From Pollenia angustigena (taxonomy: Eukaryota; Arthropoda; Insecta; Diptera; Polleniidae): a DNA stretch of 64,000 nt. The stretch spans positions 200,559,621 to 200,623,620 of the forward strand of contig OV884057.1 in assembly GCA_930367215.1 (NCBI GenBank). Direction: 5' to 3'. Of the stretch, positions 21,876-34,100 are shown piece by piece (within the stretch, counting starts at the first letter, position 1; every line of letters begins with the position of its first letter). The notes under the pieces are model-generated. The model ran no database searches. It had not been told where the DNA came from and saw only the letters and a list, made by a program, of their open reading frames with translations. Made by a program: the position numbers and the translations under genes.

Positions 21876-22043
21876 AGGGTATTCACGTCACAAGTTGCAC
21901 CCTTGCAAAAAAGCAAAAGTGCAAAAACATAACAACAACCACAAAGACAATTATTAACGCACAACTAATTGTCTGTGTGGTTGTGGTTATATTTTTGCAC
22001 TTTTACTTTTTTGCTAGGGTGCAACTTGTGACGTGAATACCCT
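21876..22043. repeat. Near-perfect hairpin MITE, 168 bp, TA-flanked
   Basis: Ends agggtattcacgtcacaagt and its inverse; arms pair over about 75 bp each with few mismatches and a short loop. TA lies outside both ends (21874-21875, 22044-22045). Confidence 0.85.
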
Positions 22044-22045
22044 TA

Positions 22046-22394
22046 TTATTTTTAAAAAAACAACTTTTTTTATTCAAAAAATCAATACATGGTATTAACA
22101 TTTGAAAATGATTTTGGATACATGAAGACAGCGGCTGCTCTTGACGTCGATTTGTAAGCCACTTATTCTAGAATATCACGAATTAGAGGAACAATGTTGC
22201 CCGTTAATTGTTGTAACTTCATGAGCATAAGAAGTGCCAACCGCACGACCTTGGAAGACACTTTTCGGAATTAATTATCAAACTAATTTCATTCCCAAAT
22301 TTAAATTGCAATAAATCGATACTTTTTAAACCACATCTCTCCCGAATCAAACACTGCTGATGGTGCACTCCGGCTTAATTTTTAGATTAAACAG
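22046..22394. other. Non-coding DNA, nothing recognised
   Basis: Contains a somewhat less AT-rich patch (22110-22270) without a usable frame. Confidence 0.35.
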
Positions 22395-22600
22395 CTCATT
22401 TTATGGACGTAATGAAGACTGGTATACCGATCTACTCAAGAATCACTTTCTGAGTCGATCTAAAGATGTACGCCTGTCCATACGGTTGACCTACTAGCAG
22501 ACCATGCAAAACTGGCGACCAAAGTACAGGTCACAATTTTTAGGATAATCTGATCAAATATGATACCTAGGTTTTAATTGCCACAAGAACCTAACCTATT
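22395..22600 (-). repeat. INE-1/DINE-like fragment
   Basis: On the minus strand it shows the same tail as other copies: a gtccatggac-type block, gactcagaaagtgattct and the acctgtactttg segment. Confidence 0.55.
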
Positions 22601-23135
22601 AAAAATGGTAAGAATCGATACATAATTTCACAGAGGACTCACGCAAGCTTCTTTCCGGAATAGAATCTTTGTGCCCAAAAGCCAGATAATTATGAATACA
22701 ATTATTATGTTGGTCTTAAGATTGAATTTGTTTCAAACTAAGTTGATTGCGATCTTTATCGTCTCAGCAAATTTTATTGGATTCGGTCCATAGTTGACTA
22801 AATTTTTTTTTTTTTTTTGTTTTCACAAGGCAACATTAACCTCAAAAGTGACTGATAAGTTTACAGCAGGTTTATCCTCATAGTAGCTTTAAAAGTGAAC
22901 TAAAAGAATTTGAAGCAGCCATATTTTCTGCTAAAGATATGGTAACTTCAATGACAGTTGTATTTCAAATTAAACTATTCTCATTTTTTACCTTTCACAT
23001 TATTGTTTCAAAAAAACAACAAACAAATTTAACAACAAAAATTTAATTTCGGCTTTTAATTAAAAAAAAAATAAGACTTAATCGTTGCCACTACGTATTT
23101 AAACAACCAATTTTTACCAATTACTGCAATGTTTC
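22601..23135. other. AT-rich non-coding DNA
   Basis: Nothing recognised. Confidence 0.35.
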
Positions 23136-23625
23136 CACACGCAAAGAAAAACATGTTTAAATATGCTCACCTCCAACAAAACAATTTTTAAAAAAAAAAT
23201 TATACATATTATGTTTAATTCAACCATATTATTGTCACCGACAACCATAATATGGTCAAAATAGAACTCCATCAAGAAGCCACAACCATATTATGCTTCT
23301 CTATGAAAATGTTATGGTTTATAATAACTTAAATATGTTAAACACTTATAATAGCATGGTTGGTTTTAAACCATAGCATGTTGCTCTTGGAAAAGAGGAA
23401 AATACTATTGTTAATTTAAAAAGAAATTATTGTCATGTTTAACCATAACTTGTTTAAATGCAACCATAATGTGGTTGTGGCTCCTTGAAGGAGGACTAAT
23501 TTGACCATAATAAGGTTGTCGGTGACAATTATGTGGTTAAATTAAAAAAAAAGTGTTTAAAATTTTCTTAAAAAATTGTTTTGTTGGAGGCGACCATATT
23601 TAAAAATGTTTTTTCTCTACGTGCA
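23136..23625. repeat. Inverted-repeat MITE, about 490 bp
   Basis: Long inverted arms: cctccaacaaaacaattttt at 23171 is matched by its inverse at 23560-23590, and ttgtcaccgacaaccataat at 23232 by its inverse near 23510-23530. Outer ends acgcaaagaaaaacat / ttttctctacgt. The interior repeats aaccat(a)atg-type words. Confidence 0.8.
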
Positions 23626-23829
23626 GAGTACATAAATGACATTTTTCATTTTATCGGACAGTTGTAATAATTGAGAAAACTAAATGATCACTTTATCGTT
23701 CAGGATAGCTATTGTTAACGTTAACTATCAGGAACTTTATCAATAGGTTGTAGTGATGGCTTTTAAAGGCAAAAAAAAACTCATAGAGATGAAGGTATCT
23801 AAATAATAATGAGTACAAAGAAAGTTTAC

Positions 23830-23980
23830 ATGATTTTTAACCTTTAAACATAATTTTGTTCTGGCGGGTCCATGGCTCCCAAATAGGGTACACTATCGAA
23901 CATTTGTTTAAAATCCTGTAGTGTAGAGTATCATATGATCGGGCTTGGCTGACTATACTGTCTTTCTTGATTTCAAATTA
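23830..23980 (-). repeat. INE-1/DINE-like 5' fragment
   Basis: The reverse complement begins with aagaaagacagtatagtcag, the ccaagcccga hairpin and catatgatactctaca, then atggacccgccagaa, matching 37640-37800. Confidence 0.6.
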
Positions 23981-24909
23981 AATTGGGATAATATCAGACA
24001 TGTTCTGAGAATCACTTTTTGTGAAACTGATTTGAAATCACTAGGAAGGTGTCCATTTTAAACCAAGTTAGAACTTTTGTGGCTTGTAATAACCCTTAAA
24101 TCACAATTGTGAATATAAACTCACATGTAAATTGAAATCTTGTGATTTTCAGAACATTCCTGTTTTGTAGCGTTGTTCAAGCGTGGATCTATTCCTGATG
24201 ATTTGCCAGAGTATACTTATCATACCATAAATGTCAAAAACTGAGCGCGTATCACAGTTCGCTTTGACAGCTAAACCGTTCATAAGTTCTATCGGGCTTA
24301 AAAAACACTCCTAACAAGACATAGTAATAAATGATACCTTAAATAAATAAGGAATAGAAGTTTTTTAACTACTAATAAATAATGAGCAATATATTAATAA
24401 TCGTTACTAAAATAACTTTGCACTAGGACTTTTGCTATGTACACTGTGATTACCCTAAATGTTATTAAATAAACAATTAAAACAACGCAGTGAACATAAG
24501 CATACATATATGCATACATTCTTTATACAGTACAAAATCATACTAAAACGTACGTTAAATGAAAGTGAAACATGTGTACAAACATTTGGTTAAACAATTA
24601 CGTGACATACTATTTAATTGCGACAAAGAAATTCATATGAAAGTGTCAAAAATTATTTTGAAAAAAAAATTCCATATACTTATATTATGCATAATTTTTA
24701 TATGAACAACTAATAAGTACTTAACAAATTACACTTATCAAAACAAAACTTATTCATGCAAATATTTTTTCTATTTAATTATTCTAATTTCCTGCTTAAA
24801 AGAATTAAGGCTGGAATTAACTACAACCATAAACGATAATTAAGTATACGAATGACTTGAGTTTAATGAAATTTTATACAATAAATTTACTGTTCGTCAC
24901 ACATTTTGA
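23981..24909. other. 3' flank of the rhomboid gene
   Basis: AT-rich. The right part should hold the rhomboid 3' UTR (minus strand); ATTAAA at about 24861-24866 on that strand is a possible poly(A) signal. Confidence 0.4.
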
Positions 24910-25164
24910 TCACACCCTCTGCCCACAGAAATCTTCATTCTGCTTCCCCCTTAATGTTGGAGACTTTCTGGATGGTTTGCTTGTGTATAAAAGAAATCCA
25001 AATAACACTCCACTTATGGCACCGGCAGCATGAGCTTCCAAACAAATGCGTGGATTTGTATTGTGATTGATGAGAACATGGAATGTGGTAAAACACATGT
25101 CACTTGTAAATAAAATCACCAGAGCCGATATACGCAAATAACGATGTGGCAGTTGATGAAAATT
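24910..25164 (-). CDS. Rhomboid exon 4 (TM5, TM6 with catalytic His, tail)
   Basis: The acceptor tttttgcag ends at 25165. The exon encodes NFHQLPHRYLRISALVIL, a membrane segment, then EAHAAGAISGVLFGFLLY with the catalytic His, and ends at TGA (24910-24912) after a basic, polar tail. Confidence 0.88.
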   Translation of the reverse strand, partial: NFHQLPHRYLRISALVILFTSDMCFTTFHVLINHNTNPRICLEAHAAGAISGVLFGFLLYTSKPSRKSPTLRGKQNEDFCGQRV

Positions 25165-28100
25165 CTGCAAAAATATTTAAAAATAAACTGAAATTTTTAA
25201 ATAAATATTTAATACAAAGAAAACATTTAGATCTATAAATGAGTTCAAAGGAAGGGTGGGGTGTTAAACTGGACCTGATGTGTCTGTTTATAAAATAAAA
25301 ATAAACAATAAAAATTAAATAAATGTATGTACATTAGGGTGGTAACTTTTTGCAATTTATGCAAGCTCCAGTTCAAAAATGAAGAAAAGCGATTGGACTT
25401 TTTCTCGATAGTGAAAAGGGTTTATGCCTTAAAAGCATTGAGGTTTTGTATATACGATTTTCTTATACCCTCCACCACAATTAGTTGTGAAGAGGGTATA
25501 CTAAGTTTGTCATTCTGTGTGAAACTTTTTTACTATTCATCTCAGACCCCAAAAAGTATATATATTCTGGGTCCTTGAGTAATTCTAAGTCGATTTAGCC
25601 ATGCCCGTCAATCTGTTCGTCTGTTGAAAATACGCTCACTTTCGAAAAACTCAAAAGAAATATAAACAAATTTGATGTCAAATGTCTTTTAGTTATCCGA
25701 AGCAGTTTGGGATTGAAATCCAGAAAATCGGTTCAGTAGGATCAGAGCTATGGATCAAAATGTGGAACCACCACCTAAAGAAAATTGATAATTTTGTTAC
25801 AAAAAGTAACATAAATTGTGGAAAAATGCACGGAATGATATAAGATTTTACAAAAATTCATTTCATTCGACTGGAAATCACGCTGTAAGATTTCGCGAAG
25901 ATCGTTCCATAATTTACCCTAAGCCCCATATAAACTATACTCCCGGAAAACAGCTTAGTACTCCTAAAACCGTAATAAACAATGGTATCATAATATAAAT
26001 TGGTGCATCAGAGTTTTATAGGACTGGCAATGACACCGTCAAATTTCGTGAAGATCGGTCCACAATTTACCCTAGGCCCCATATAAACCCTTCTTCCGGA
26101 AAACAGTTTAGTACGTTTAAAACCGTAAAAAATAATGCTATCATAACAAAATTTGGTACATCACAGTTTTATATGACTAAAATCACACTAATAAATTTCG
26201 TAATGATCGGTACATAATTTACTATAAGCCTAAAACCGTAGCATATATAGATATTGCGGTTAACTTTCTTCCAGTTTAGCTTCATATGGCCAGAAAAAAA
26301 TATGCAATTTTGTGATATACGGTTCATAATAAACCTTAGATCCATTTAAAGCAGCCTTCTGAAATTCACGGCAAACGCTAAAACTAATTTCACCGCTGCA
26401 TAAGTTCATAGCATACCATGGCTCCAATATAAGTTCCCCTCCTGAAAATCATTTAAGATCGACTTAAACTGTTATGAATCATGATATTTTACTCAAGCTA
26501 TTTAAAATTGCTAAGAAAAGGCATAAAACTTGCTGATTGTCAGTCAATAATTTAATATAAGTCTAAACCGCAACCAATATTAATGCAGATGTCTATTTTA
26601 ATAAAGATAAATTAAAAATAAATAGACATCATATAGATATTACTCCTAAAACATTTGGCAAAGCTGAATAAAGCACTCTAACTTGTTTTTATTGAAAAAG
26701 TAGATCAGGATATTTATCTTTTTTGTAAATCAAGACGTACTCTAAACTTAAAGTTTGTTACTAACACCTAGACTTAATCTATTATTGTTATTTATTTAAT
26801 AAAAAAAAAATTGATACAAATATAGTACATATCATCACCTAAAATACAAAAGGACGTAATAACACATTTTATTAATTTTTTAATTTAATAGGGACATGTT
26901 TTTTAGTCTAGTGCATCATTATCATTCAAAAACTCAATTTTGAATTATTTTGTTGTGACTTCTTTATGCATTTTAAATGACGATACATACAAAATCAATG
27001 CATTTGGTGCGTAAACTTTTTTCTCGTTAGCGAAAAGTAATAACGCAGCTCTTCACGATTTTGGAACTGAAGGATGTCGCCATAAAAAAAGTCACCACCC
27101 TAGTGTACACATGTAGGTGTTTGCATATTGTTATCGCACATGAGTTTTTGTAGCTGTACTTATTTGTGTGTGTGTGTTGAAATGCTTGTGGCACGCTTCA
27201 CTAACCTTTAGCAAATGTGGTATGTGGCTCATCAACATCGCATAGACACCGGCTGAAGCACCCATTAGTGACAGTTGTGGTTGCAAAAAAAGAGTGGCCA
27301 ATGAACCAGCAACTCCACCAGTTACGTAAATACATGCTACTTTCAAATGACCTTGTTCACTTTCCAAACAAAAACCAATAACAAACTGTCGATAAAGAAA
27401 ATAAAAAAAACACACAAATAACAATTAAAAATAAAATTCAAAGCTTTTTATAATAAAATATATATTTAAATTTTGTTTAAGTTCTTTTATAAAAGAAAAA
27501 TTTAGCTTAACGAGAAATTCATAGCCAAAAAAATGTCGCTGAACGACAAGTGCTTACTCACTACAAATTTCACGATGTAGAACCCTGCAAATAATAGGAC
27601 AAGCCCAAACACGCGTGTAAAGAGTAGCCCACAAGGGACCAGGACTAGTCCAAACGTAACCCAAACGTATGGAAAAAACATGGTCTATTTAACATTACGA
27701 TGTCCTTGGAGAGGACCATCCTTTGGACTACAAAGGAGTAGTTTTAAAACTACTCCATGGTATACTCAAAAAAAAAAAAACGAAGACATGTCGTCTCACT
27801 ACAAACGCTTTTTAACAATGACATGGTCCATACTTGCATTACATCGGACCAGTCCATGGAGTAGTCCATTTTATCAAAATGGATCAGGTGGTCCAATTCT
27901 ATTTGCAGGGAAATAACGCATTTGCAAAAAACCAAGTTTTTAGAATTTAATTTTGTTATATGTAAATATAGTTGTGCGAAAGAAAGAGTTCTTTCCTATT
28001 CAGTAAAATAGGCAGTAAGAGAAATTTTTTTTTAATCAAATTTTTTTTTTTTAAATCCCTTAGTCTGGGTTCACACTATGAAAGTTTTCTTTCAGAATGT

Positions 28101-31100
28101 CTGAGTTTATTGGTGAGAGGGGAGAGAATAATAGCATGTTCTCTTCCCCTCTCACCAATAAACTCATACTTTCTGAAAGAAAACTTTCATAGTGTGATCC
28201 CAGACTTAACAAAAAAGTTAAATACTAAAAATTGCTTGACGACAAATTTACTAAGAAAATGTTTGTTGTTTTAAAAATTTCGCTTAATAAAAAAGTTAAA
28301 AACATAAAATTGCCAATTAAATTGTTTTTTTAAGTTTCGAAGTTAACGAAAAATTATTATTCAAACAAATTTCGCTTTTCAACAAATTTTTTTTAAAAGT
28401 TTGGCTTAACAAAAAACTTAAAAACGAATAATTGCTAAAATTTTTTATTTCTCTTAACGATAAATTTTATTAAATTAAAACAAATTTCACTTTACGGCAA
28501 ATATCTACTTAGAGAAATTTGCTTTAACTTTAAATTTTTTAAGAAAAATATCGCCTTACGAAAAATTTTCCTTAAAACAAAATTTCGTTTAACTAAAGCT
28601 TTTTTTTATTAATACGATATCTCCGTATGACGTGCTAAATTCCAAATTTTTCATATTTGATAAATACACTGAAATTTATTGTTGAGGGAAAGCTAACTTC
28701 TATGCGCATTTCACCGGTTGTTTAGGCCAGCTCATCAGGAAACCTTTTCCAAAGATTTTAGAAAAGCCAAAAATTTTAAACCAATAAAACCCTAAAGCGA
28801 ATAAGAGTTATAAACACTCTAAGTCTTACTTGTAACAATATCAAAGCTTAAACAAAACAACAACAATAAACAGGGAGTTTATCTTTTCTTACATCCCCCT
28901 ACAATTGGTTGGGTTCTTTCCGACTCGGATTGTAGTTGTAAGTGGGTTAAAAGAAAAAACAAAATTAAAAAACAAACCGCTTCATTCTATTGTCTTCGTA
29001 AGAAAACAATTCCCGATTTGCCCATTCAGTTTTAAGCACGGGCACATGCAATTATATTATCAAAATTATATTTTTGTTAGAAAATTTTGCACAGCGAAAA
29101 ATTCTTCTTTGGAAAATTTCGCTTAACTAAAAATTTTCTAAAAAAAATAAATTTAAAAGATTTTATTATTCGTGCTTAATTCCAATTTTTATTCTTGATA
29201 AAAACACTGAAATTTATTGAATTTATTGAGATAAGCCATTACCATGCGCATTTCACTGGTTGCTTAGGCCAGATCGTCAAGAAAGTTCATCCAAAAAGAT
29301 TTTTGAAAAACTAAAGATATTAAACCAGGGTTTTTATCAAGAATAAAAATTGGGAATTAAGCACGAATAATATTTTTTATGTGCTGTTTTCACTCAGGTT
29401 TTTGAATGTTTTCCATATAAATTTTACTACACGTTTAGTCACTTGTGTTGTGTAAACAGCACATTAAATTAAAATTTTGTATTCCCAAAAATTATTTTGA
29501 TAAAAAAATAAATATTAACGAAAAATTTGTCCAAGAAAACGGTTACTTAACTAAAATTCCACTTAACTTATTTTTTTTCTTTAACGAAAAATTTTCAATA
29601 AAAAATAACGTGTCTAAGCAAAGCGTCATTTAGCGAAAACTTCTCTATGTCAGTTCAAATAATGTTTTTTAACAAAATTTACAGGTAACGAAATTTTTCT
29701 TGAAAACTATTTTTATTAACGAAATTTTTCGTAAAAAATACTATGCATTTGCCAAAAATGTTTTAAGCGAAAATTTCTTTTAACAATAATGTTTTTACAA
29801 CCGTTTAACACTTTAAAGAGATAATATACTTTTTCAAGAATAACAAATTATTAAAATTTTTCATATGAAAATGTCCTATAAACGAAAATTTTCTTAGGAA
29901 AATATTTTGCTAACTAGAATTTTATTACAAAAATTTCTTAAAACCGGGAATTTTTTTAGTCGGTAAATATCTTAAATAAATCTTAAGTTATCGATAAATA
30001 TCTTAAAAATTTGTTATCGATAATTTATATTATTATAAAAAAGCCCACCTGTAAACACACGTTCATCGATAAATGCAACAGATCCGAGTGCAACAGCATA
30101 TAAGTGATATATCTCCAATACTCGTTAATTGTTACCGGCATAAACATTAATTGTTGTCTTATACAGTTGTTCGCAATTCCATACAATGAAATCTAAAATA
30201 TGAAAAGAATTTTCAAGAATTTCAATAGTGTTGAAAGAATTCTTACAATTTTAACTCAACACCTGAAAAAAAACTTAAGCTAATTGTGTAAAATTAATTA
30301 ATTTCAAGTTAATTAAGTTGGTTCATTACACGGTTGCTGTAATCAATATTATCGTACACATATGGCTAAAACAATGAAACCATGTTTTAGCCATTATTGT
30401 CACCGTGACATAAATTCAACATGGTTTAACAAGTTAATGCTTGTCTGTTGTTGTTCTTGTTATTGTTATCGATGCAGTTTCAACCGCAAAAGAAATACAA
30501 ATTCAGATGAATGGACACACATTGCTAGTGACAAATGATACAATAGCCGCATCCAAATAAGCAGTCATTATTCACAAGTAAAATTCAAAACATCAACCAG
30601 CAAAACATAATTTTAAAGGGGCCAGTAGGAAACTTTAAAATTTATCTGCTGTATTCTCTTATGTCCTCAAACTGCTTAATTACCTCTCAAATAGCTCTTT
30701 AAACATATCATTGAAAATAAACATTGAATTATCTGGTTTGTAGATGTGTCACTTGTGTTCTTCTTTTCATTTCTCTTCCCCCTTTCGCAAACAAAATCGC
30801 CTAATGTTAACAGGGAACACACAAAGAAATCGTTAATTGTGCAATACAAAAATTTAATAAAATATGATACTTTGAAGCATTAATTTGAAACTTTAATTTT
30901 GATTTTTATAACCTTTTTTTTATTCATTAATTTCCAATAGACCCTTTTTACTCCATCCCAATTTGTTATTTTGCGTTAATGCTTTATCTTAAATGTTAAA
31001 ATCTTTCTTTTATATTTATCATCTCATTTGAACAAAAAGCGCATTCAGGCATGCAACCAAAAGTCTTTCAGTAAAAATCGTAACCAAAAACCTAAAAGTG

Positions 31101-34100
31101 AAAAACCACAAGTTGTTATTACCAACCAAATTTATATGGCTTGCAAAAAAACAAATCATTAAACTGTTGAAAAAAGGAAAACACCAACTCTGAAACTTTG
31201 CGATAAACGTTCATCAAAGTTGCAGTCGCCACAGAGAGAGAGAAATGCACCAATCAACTAAAATCCGACAAGAACGAGCTGCCGCACAGTGCAAATCATG
31301 CTGTATCAGTTTAAAGCGCATTAATCATTTATTTTTAACGTTACTAAGAAAATATATAAGCAATTCACAAAGTGTTCTATTATGTCATATTGGTTGTATT
31401 TGCTATAATTTTATGAATTTAACATTCATAAATTTAAATATCACACAATAGAACACTTTGTGAATTGACTCAAAAATAATTTTTTTTTTATTTAACAGTT
31501 AAAATTTTGATATTTACAATTTTGCTTAGTCTGTGTTCATACGGCTCTTGTCTTATTGACATGATTGCTACTTTATAGGCGAGAGGGACGAGGGGAAAAG
31601 AAACGAGTACACAGATGCATGTACTGTCTTTACGTTTTGCTTTTTCATTCGTTGTTTAATTTTGTTATTGTTTTCAATATCAAAAAAGCACATGTGGTCA
31701 ACATGACATGAATCATTTGAACGCCAATTCATGTTCAAAGAAGAAAAATGAAGAATCTTGTCAATAAGACATGAGCCGTATGAACTCAGACTTATTAATT
31801 TCGTAGCCGCCTCACAGCTAATTTTAAGTCGCCGTCGAATTTTTTGAACAAACAAATGTACATAGTCGCAGTTAAAAAAAAGAAAAACCAGCGTTTAAAA
31901 AACTGCAGTCGAAACTAAAAACTGTCGAACAAAAAACATAAATTTGTGTACAACTTTTCGCTTTTTGAGCGGGTTTGACAGCGACTGATTTCATTTAATC
32001 AATCAGAAATAAAAGAAACAGTTTTCTTTTTGCCAACGACAAATGAAGAAGTGAAATATTTGCAGTTCTCTACTTTGACTTAATTTTTTAAGCGCTAGTA
32101 AAAACAGCTACAGTTACTTGTAAACAAACTGCAAAAAGTCCTAGTTCCGTAAAGACTAAAGTTTTGAATACACTGTGCTCGAAATTGACACTTTTTTTTA
32201 GACAAGCTGGGCAAATGACGTTTTAGCATAATTTGGGTACGCTGAATCCAATGGTGCCCACCGGTTTTCTAGGTTAGCTCTTGTTTTCGAGATATACCGT
32301 TATTTCGCAAATGGAGGAGGTTGCATATATGTTGTGCACAACATATATTCGCGTAACTCAAACGGTTTAGTTTATTGGAATTACTAAAAATTTCCTTTAA
32401 GAAAAATAAAAATTTTTTTTTAATATGAGCAGGTGTTTTAGAAACATAATATTTTTATTTGGGAAAAAATTAATTTTTTTTATCAAAATTTTGAAATTTT
32501 TGTTTATTAAAAATTCATATAAAATTGGAAAATGCAGCTAGGCTTCTTATTTTTTGCAGACATATAGAAAACGAAGCTGCATTTCGGTTTGCGGAATTTC
32601 GGTTTTTTTTAGTCATTTCAATAAAATAAACCGTTTTTGAGTTACGCGAATTTATGTTGTGCAACCTCCTCCATTTTCGAAATAACGGTATATCTCGAAA
32701 ACTTGAGCTAACCTTAACAAAATGGTGGGCACCATTGGATTCAGCGTACCCGATTTATGCTAAAACGCCATTTGCCCGGCTTGTCTACTAGCATAGTGTA
32801 ACACAGGCGTCTTACGTTCGACGCTAAAAATATTGGCAGGTCCGTCCGGTCTTAGTAAATCGGTTAAGGCTGTTTTATACCATCACACAAGCCTTACATA
32901 TTTTGACGAAAATGCAACTCTGATCTAATAATTGTTAGCAAAATAAAAAAATAAGCAATAACAACTTATAATGACAAGGTTTTTTTTTCCTATAAACACC
33001 TAAGACTTGTGTGATAGTGTAAAGTACCCTTAAGTGATATGACCCAACGGCTCCACGAAAAGCCCCCTAATGAAATAACGCCCAATCGAGAAATGAAATA
33101 TTCCCCAATTTTTTTTTCATACATTTTGGTTGTTATTTCATATGAAATAACTCCCAATTTTTTTGGGCCGTTTTTCATTTTTTTTTTTTTGGGAATTATT
33201 TCATTCCTCATTTGGGGTTTTCAAATTATGAAATAATCTCCAATGAAATAACACCCAACAAATTTTTAAAATTCGGGGCTTGTTTCATCGCGTGCTAAAT
33301 TTGGGTGTTATTTCATTTTTGATTCGGGGGTTATTTCATTTTTAAAGCTGTTTGTTTTTGGAGGTTATTTCATTTTATTTGGGGTTTATTTCATTTGCTT
33401 AGTTTGATCTTTTTCCTTTTTTTTTTTGAGAATTTAAGTATCTGTTTTTTGGAATAACAGTGTCAACATAAAAGTAAAATCTGCCTTGCATGTTGAGTTG
33501 AGTTGTTGTAAAACATGAAATATTTTCAGTTGTGCATCGAAGTTCGGACGCTTTACATCATCTCGTGTTAATATTTAAAAAATGGAATTCGAAGTTGTTA
33601 GTGGAAAACGAAGAAATAGCAATTTTCTATATTCTTTAAGTAAAAAATAATTATATTTAAACAGTGGATGTAGTTGTGTAAAGGCCAAACGTAAAAGGCA
33701 AATTGTCTTCCGAACTGCAAAAATAGAGGGGCTACAAGGATCTACTGCGGCAAAATTTTTGAACCGAATATATCCTTATTATGAAGAAGACGCCTGCGGG
33801 CCTCCACACGATTCATTTCAATAATTTTGCGACTTTGATGTTGGTCCATATTGACCTCATCCTTGGTGAAACTGACTCTTTTATGAATTTTGGGCATAAT
33901 TTCATTTTTGTTGCTGATGGGGTTTATTTCATTGGGGGTTATTTCCTGGGCGTTATTTCATTGGGGGACTTTTCATGGAGCCGACCCAACTACCCCACAA
34001 TAAATGAATGAACGAATAGTCACATTTTCTTAACACCAACGTGAAAAATGTGACTATTCGCTCATTCATTTCTTGTAGGGTACCTTACGCAAGCAAAAAT

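Noticed and set aside
25327..25578. 83-codon ORF in rhomboid intron 3
   Set aside because: It spans the junction of a MITE arm and an INE-1-like element; no homology, opposite strand to the gene.
28905..29126. Matching ORFs at 28905-29126 (+) and 42646-42912 (-) sharing MVGFFPTRIVVVSGLKEKTK
   Set aside because: They reflect the dispersed 430-bp repeat; the frames diverge and break soon after the shared start, so coding is unlikely.
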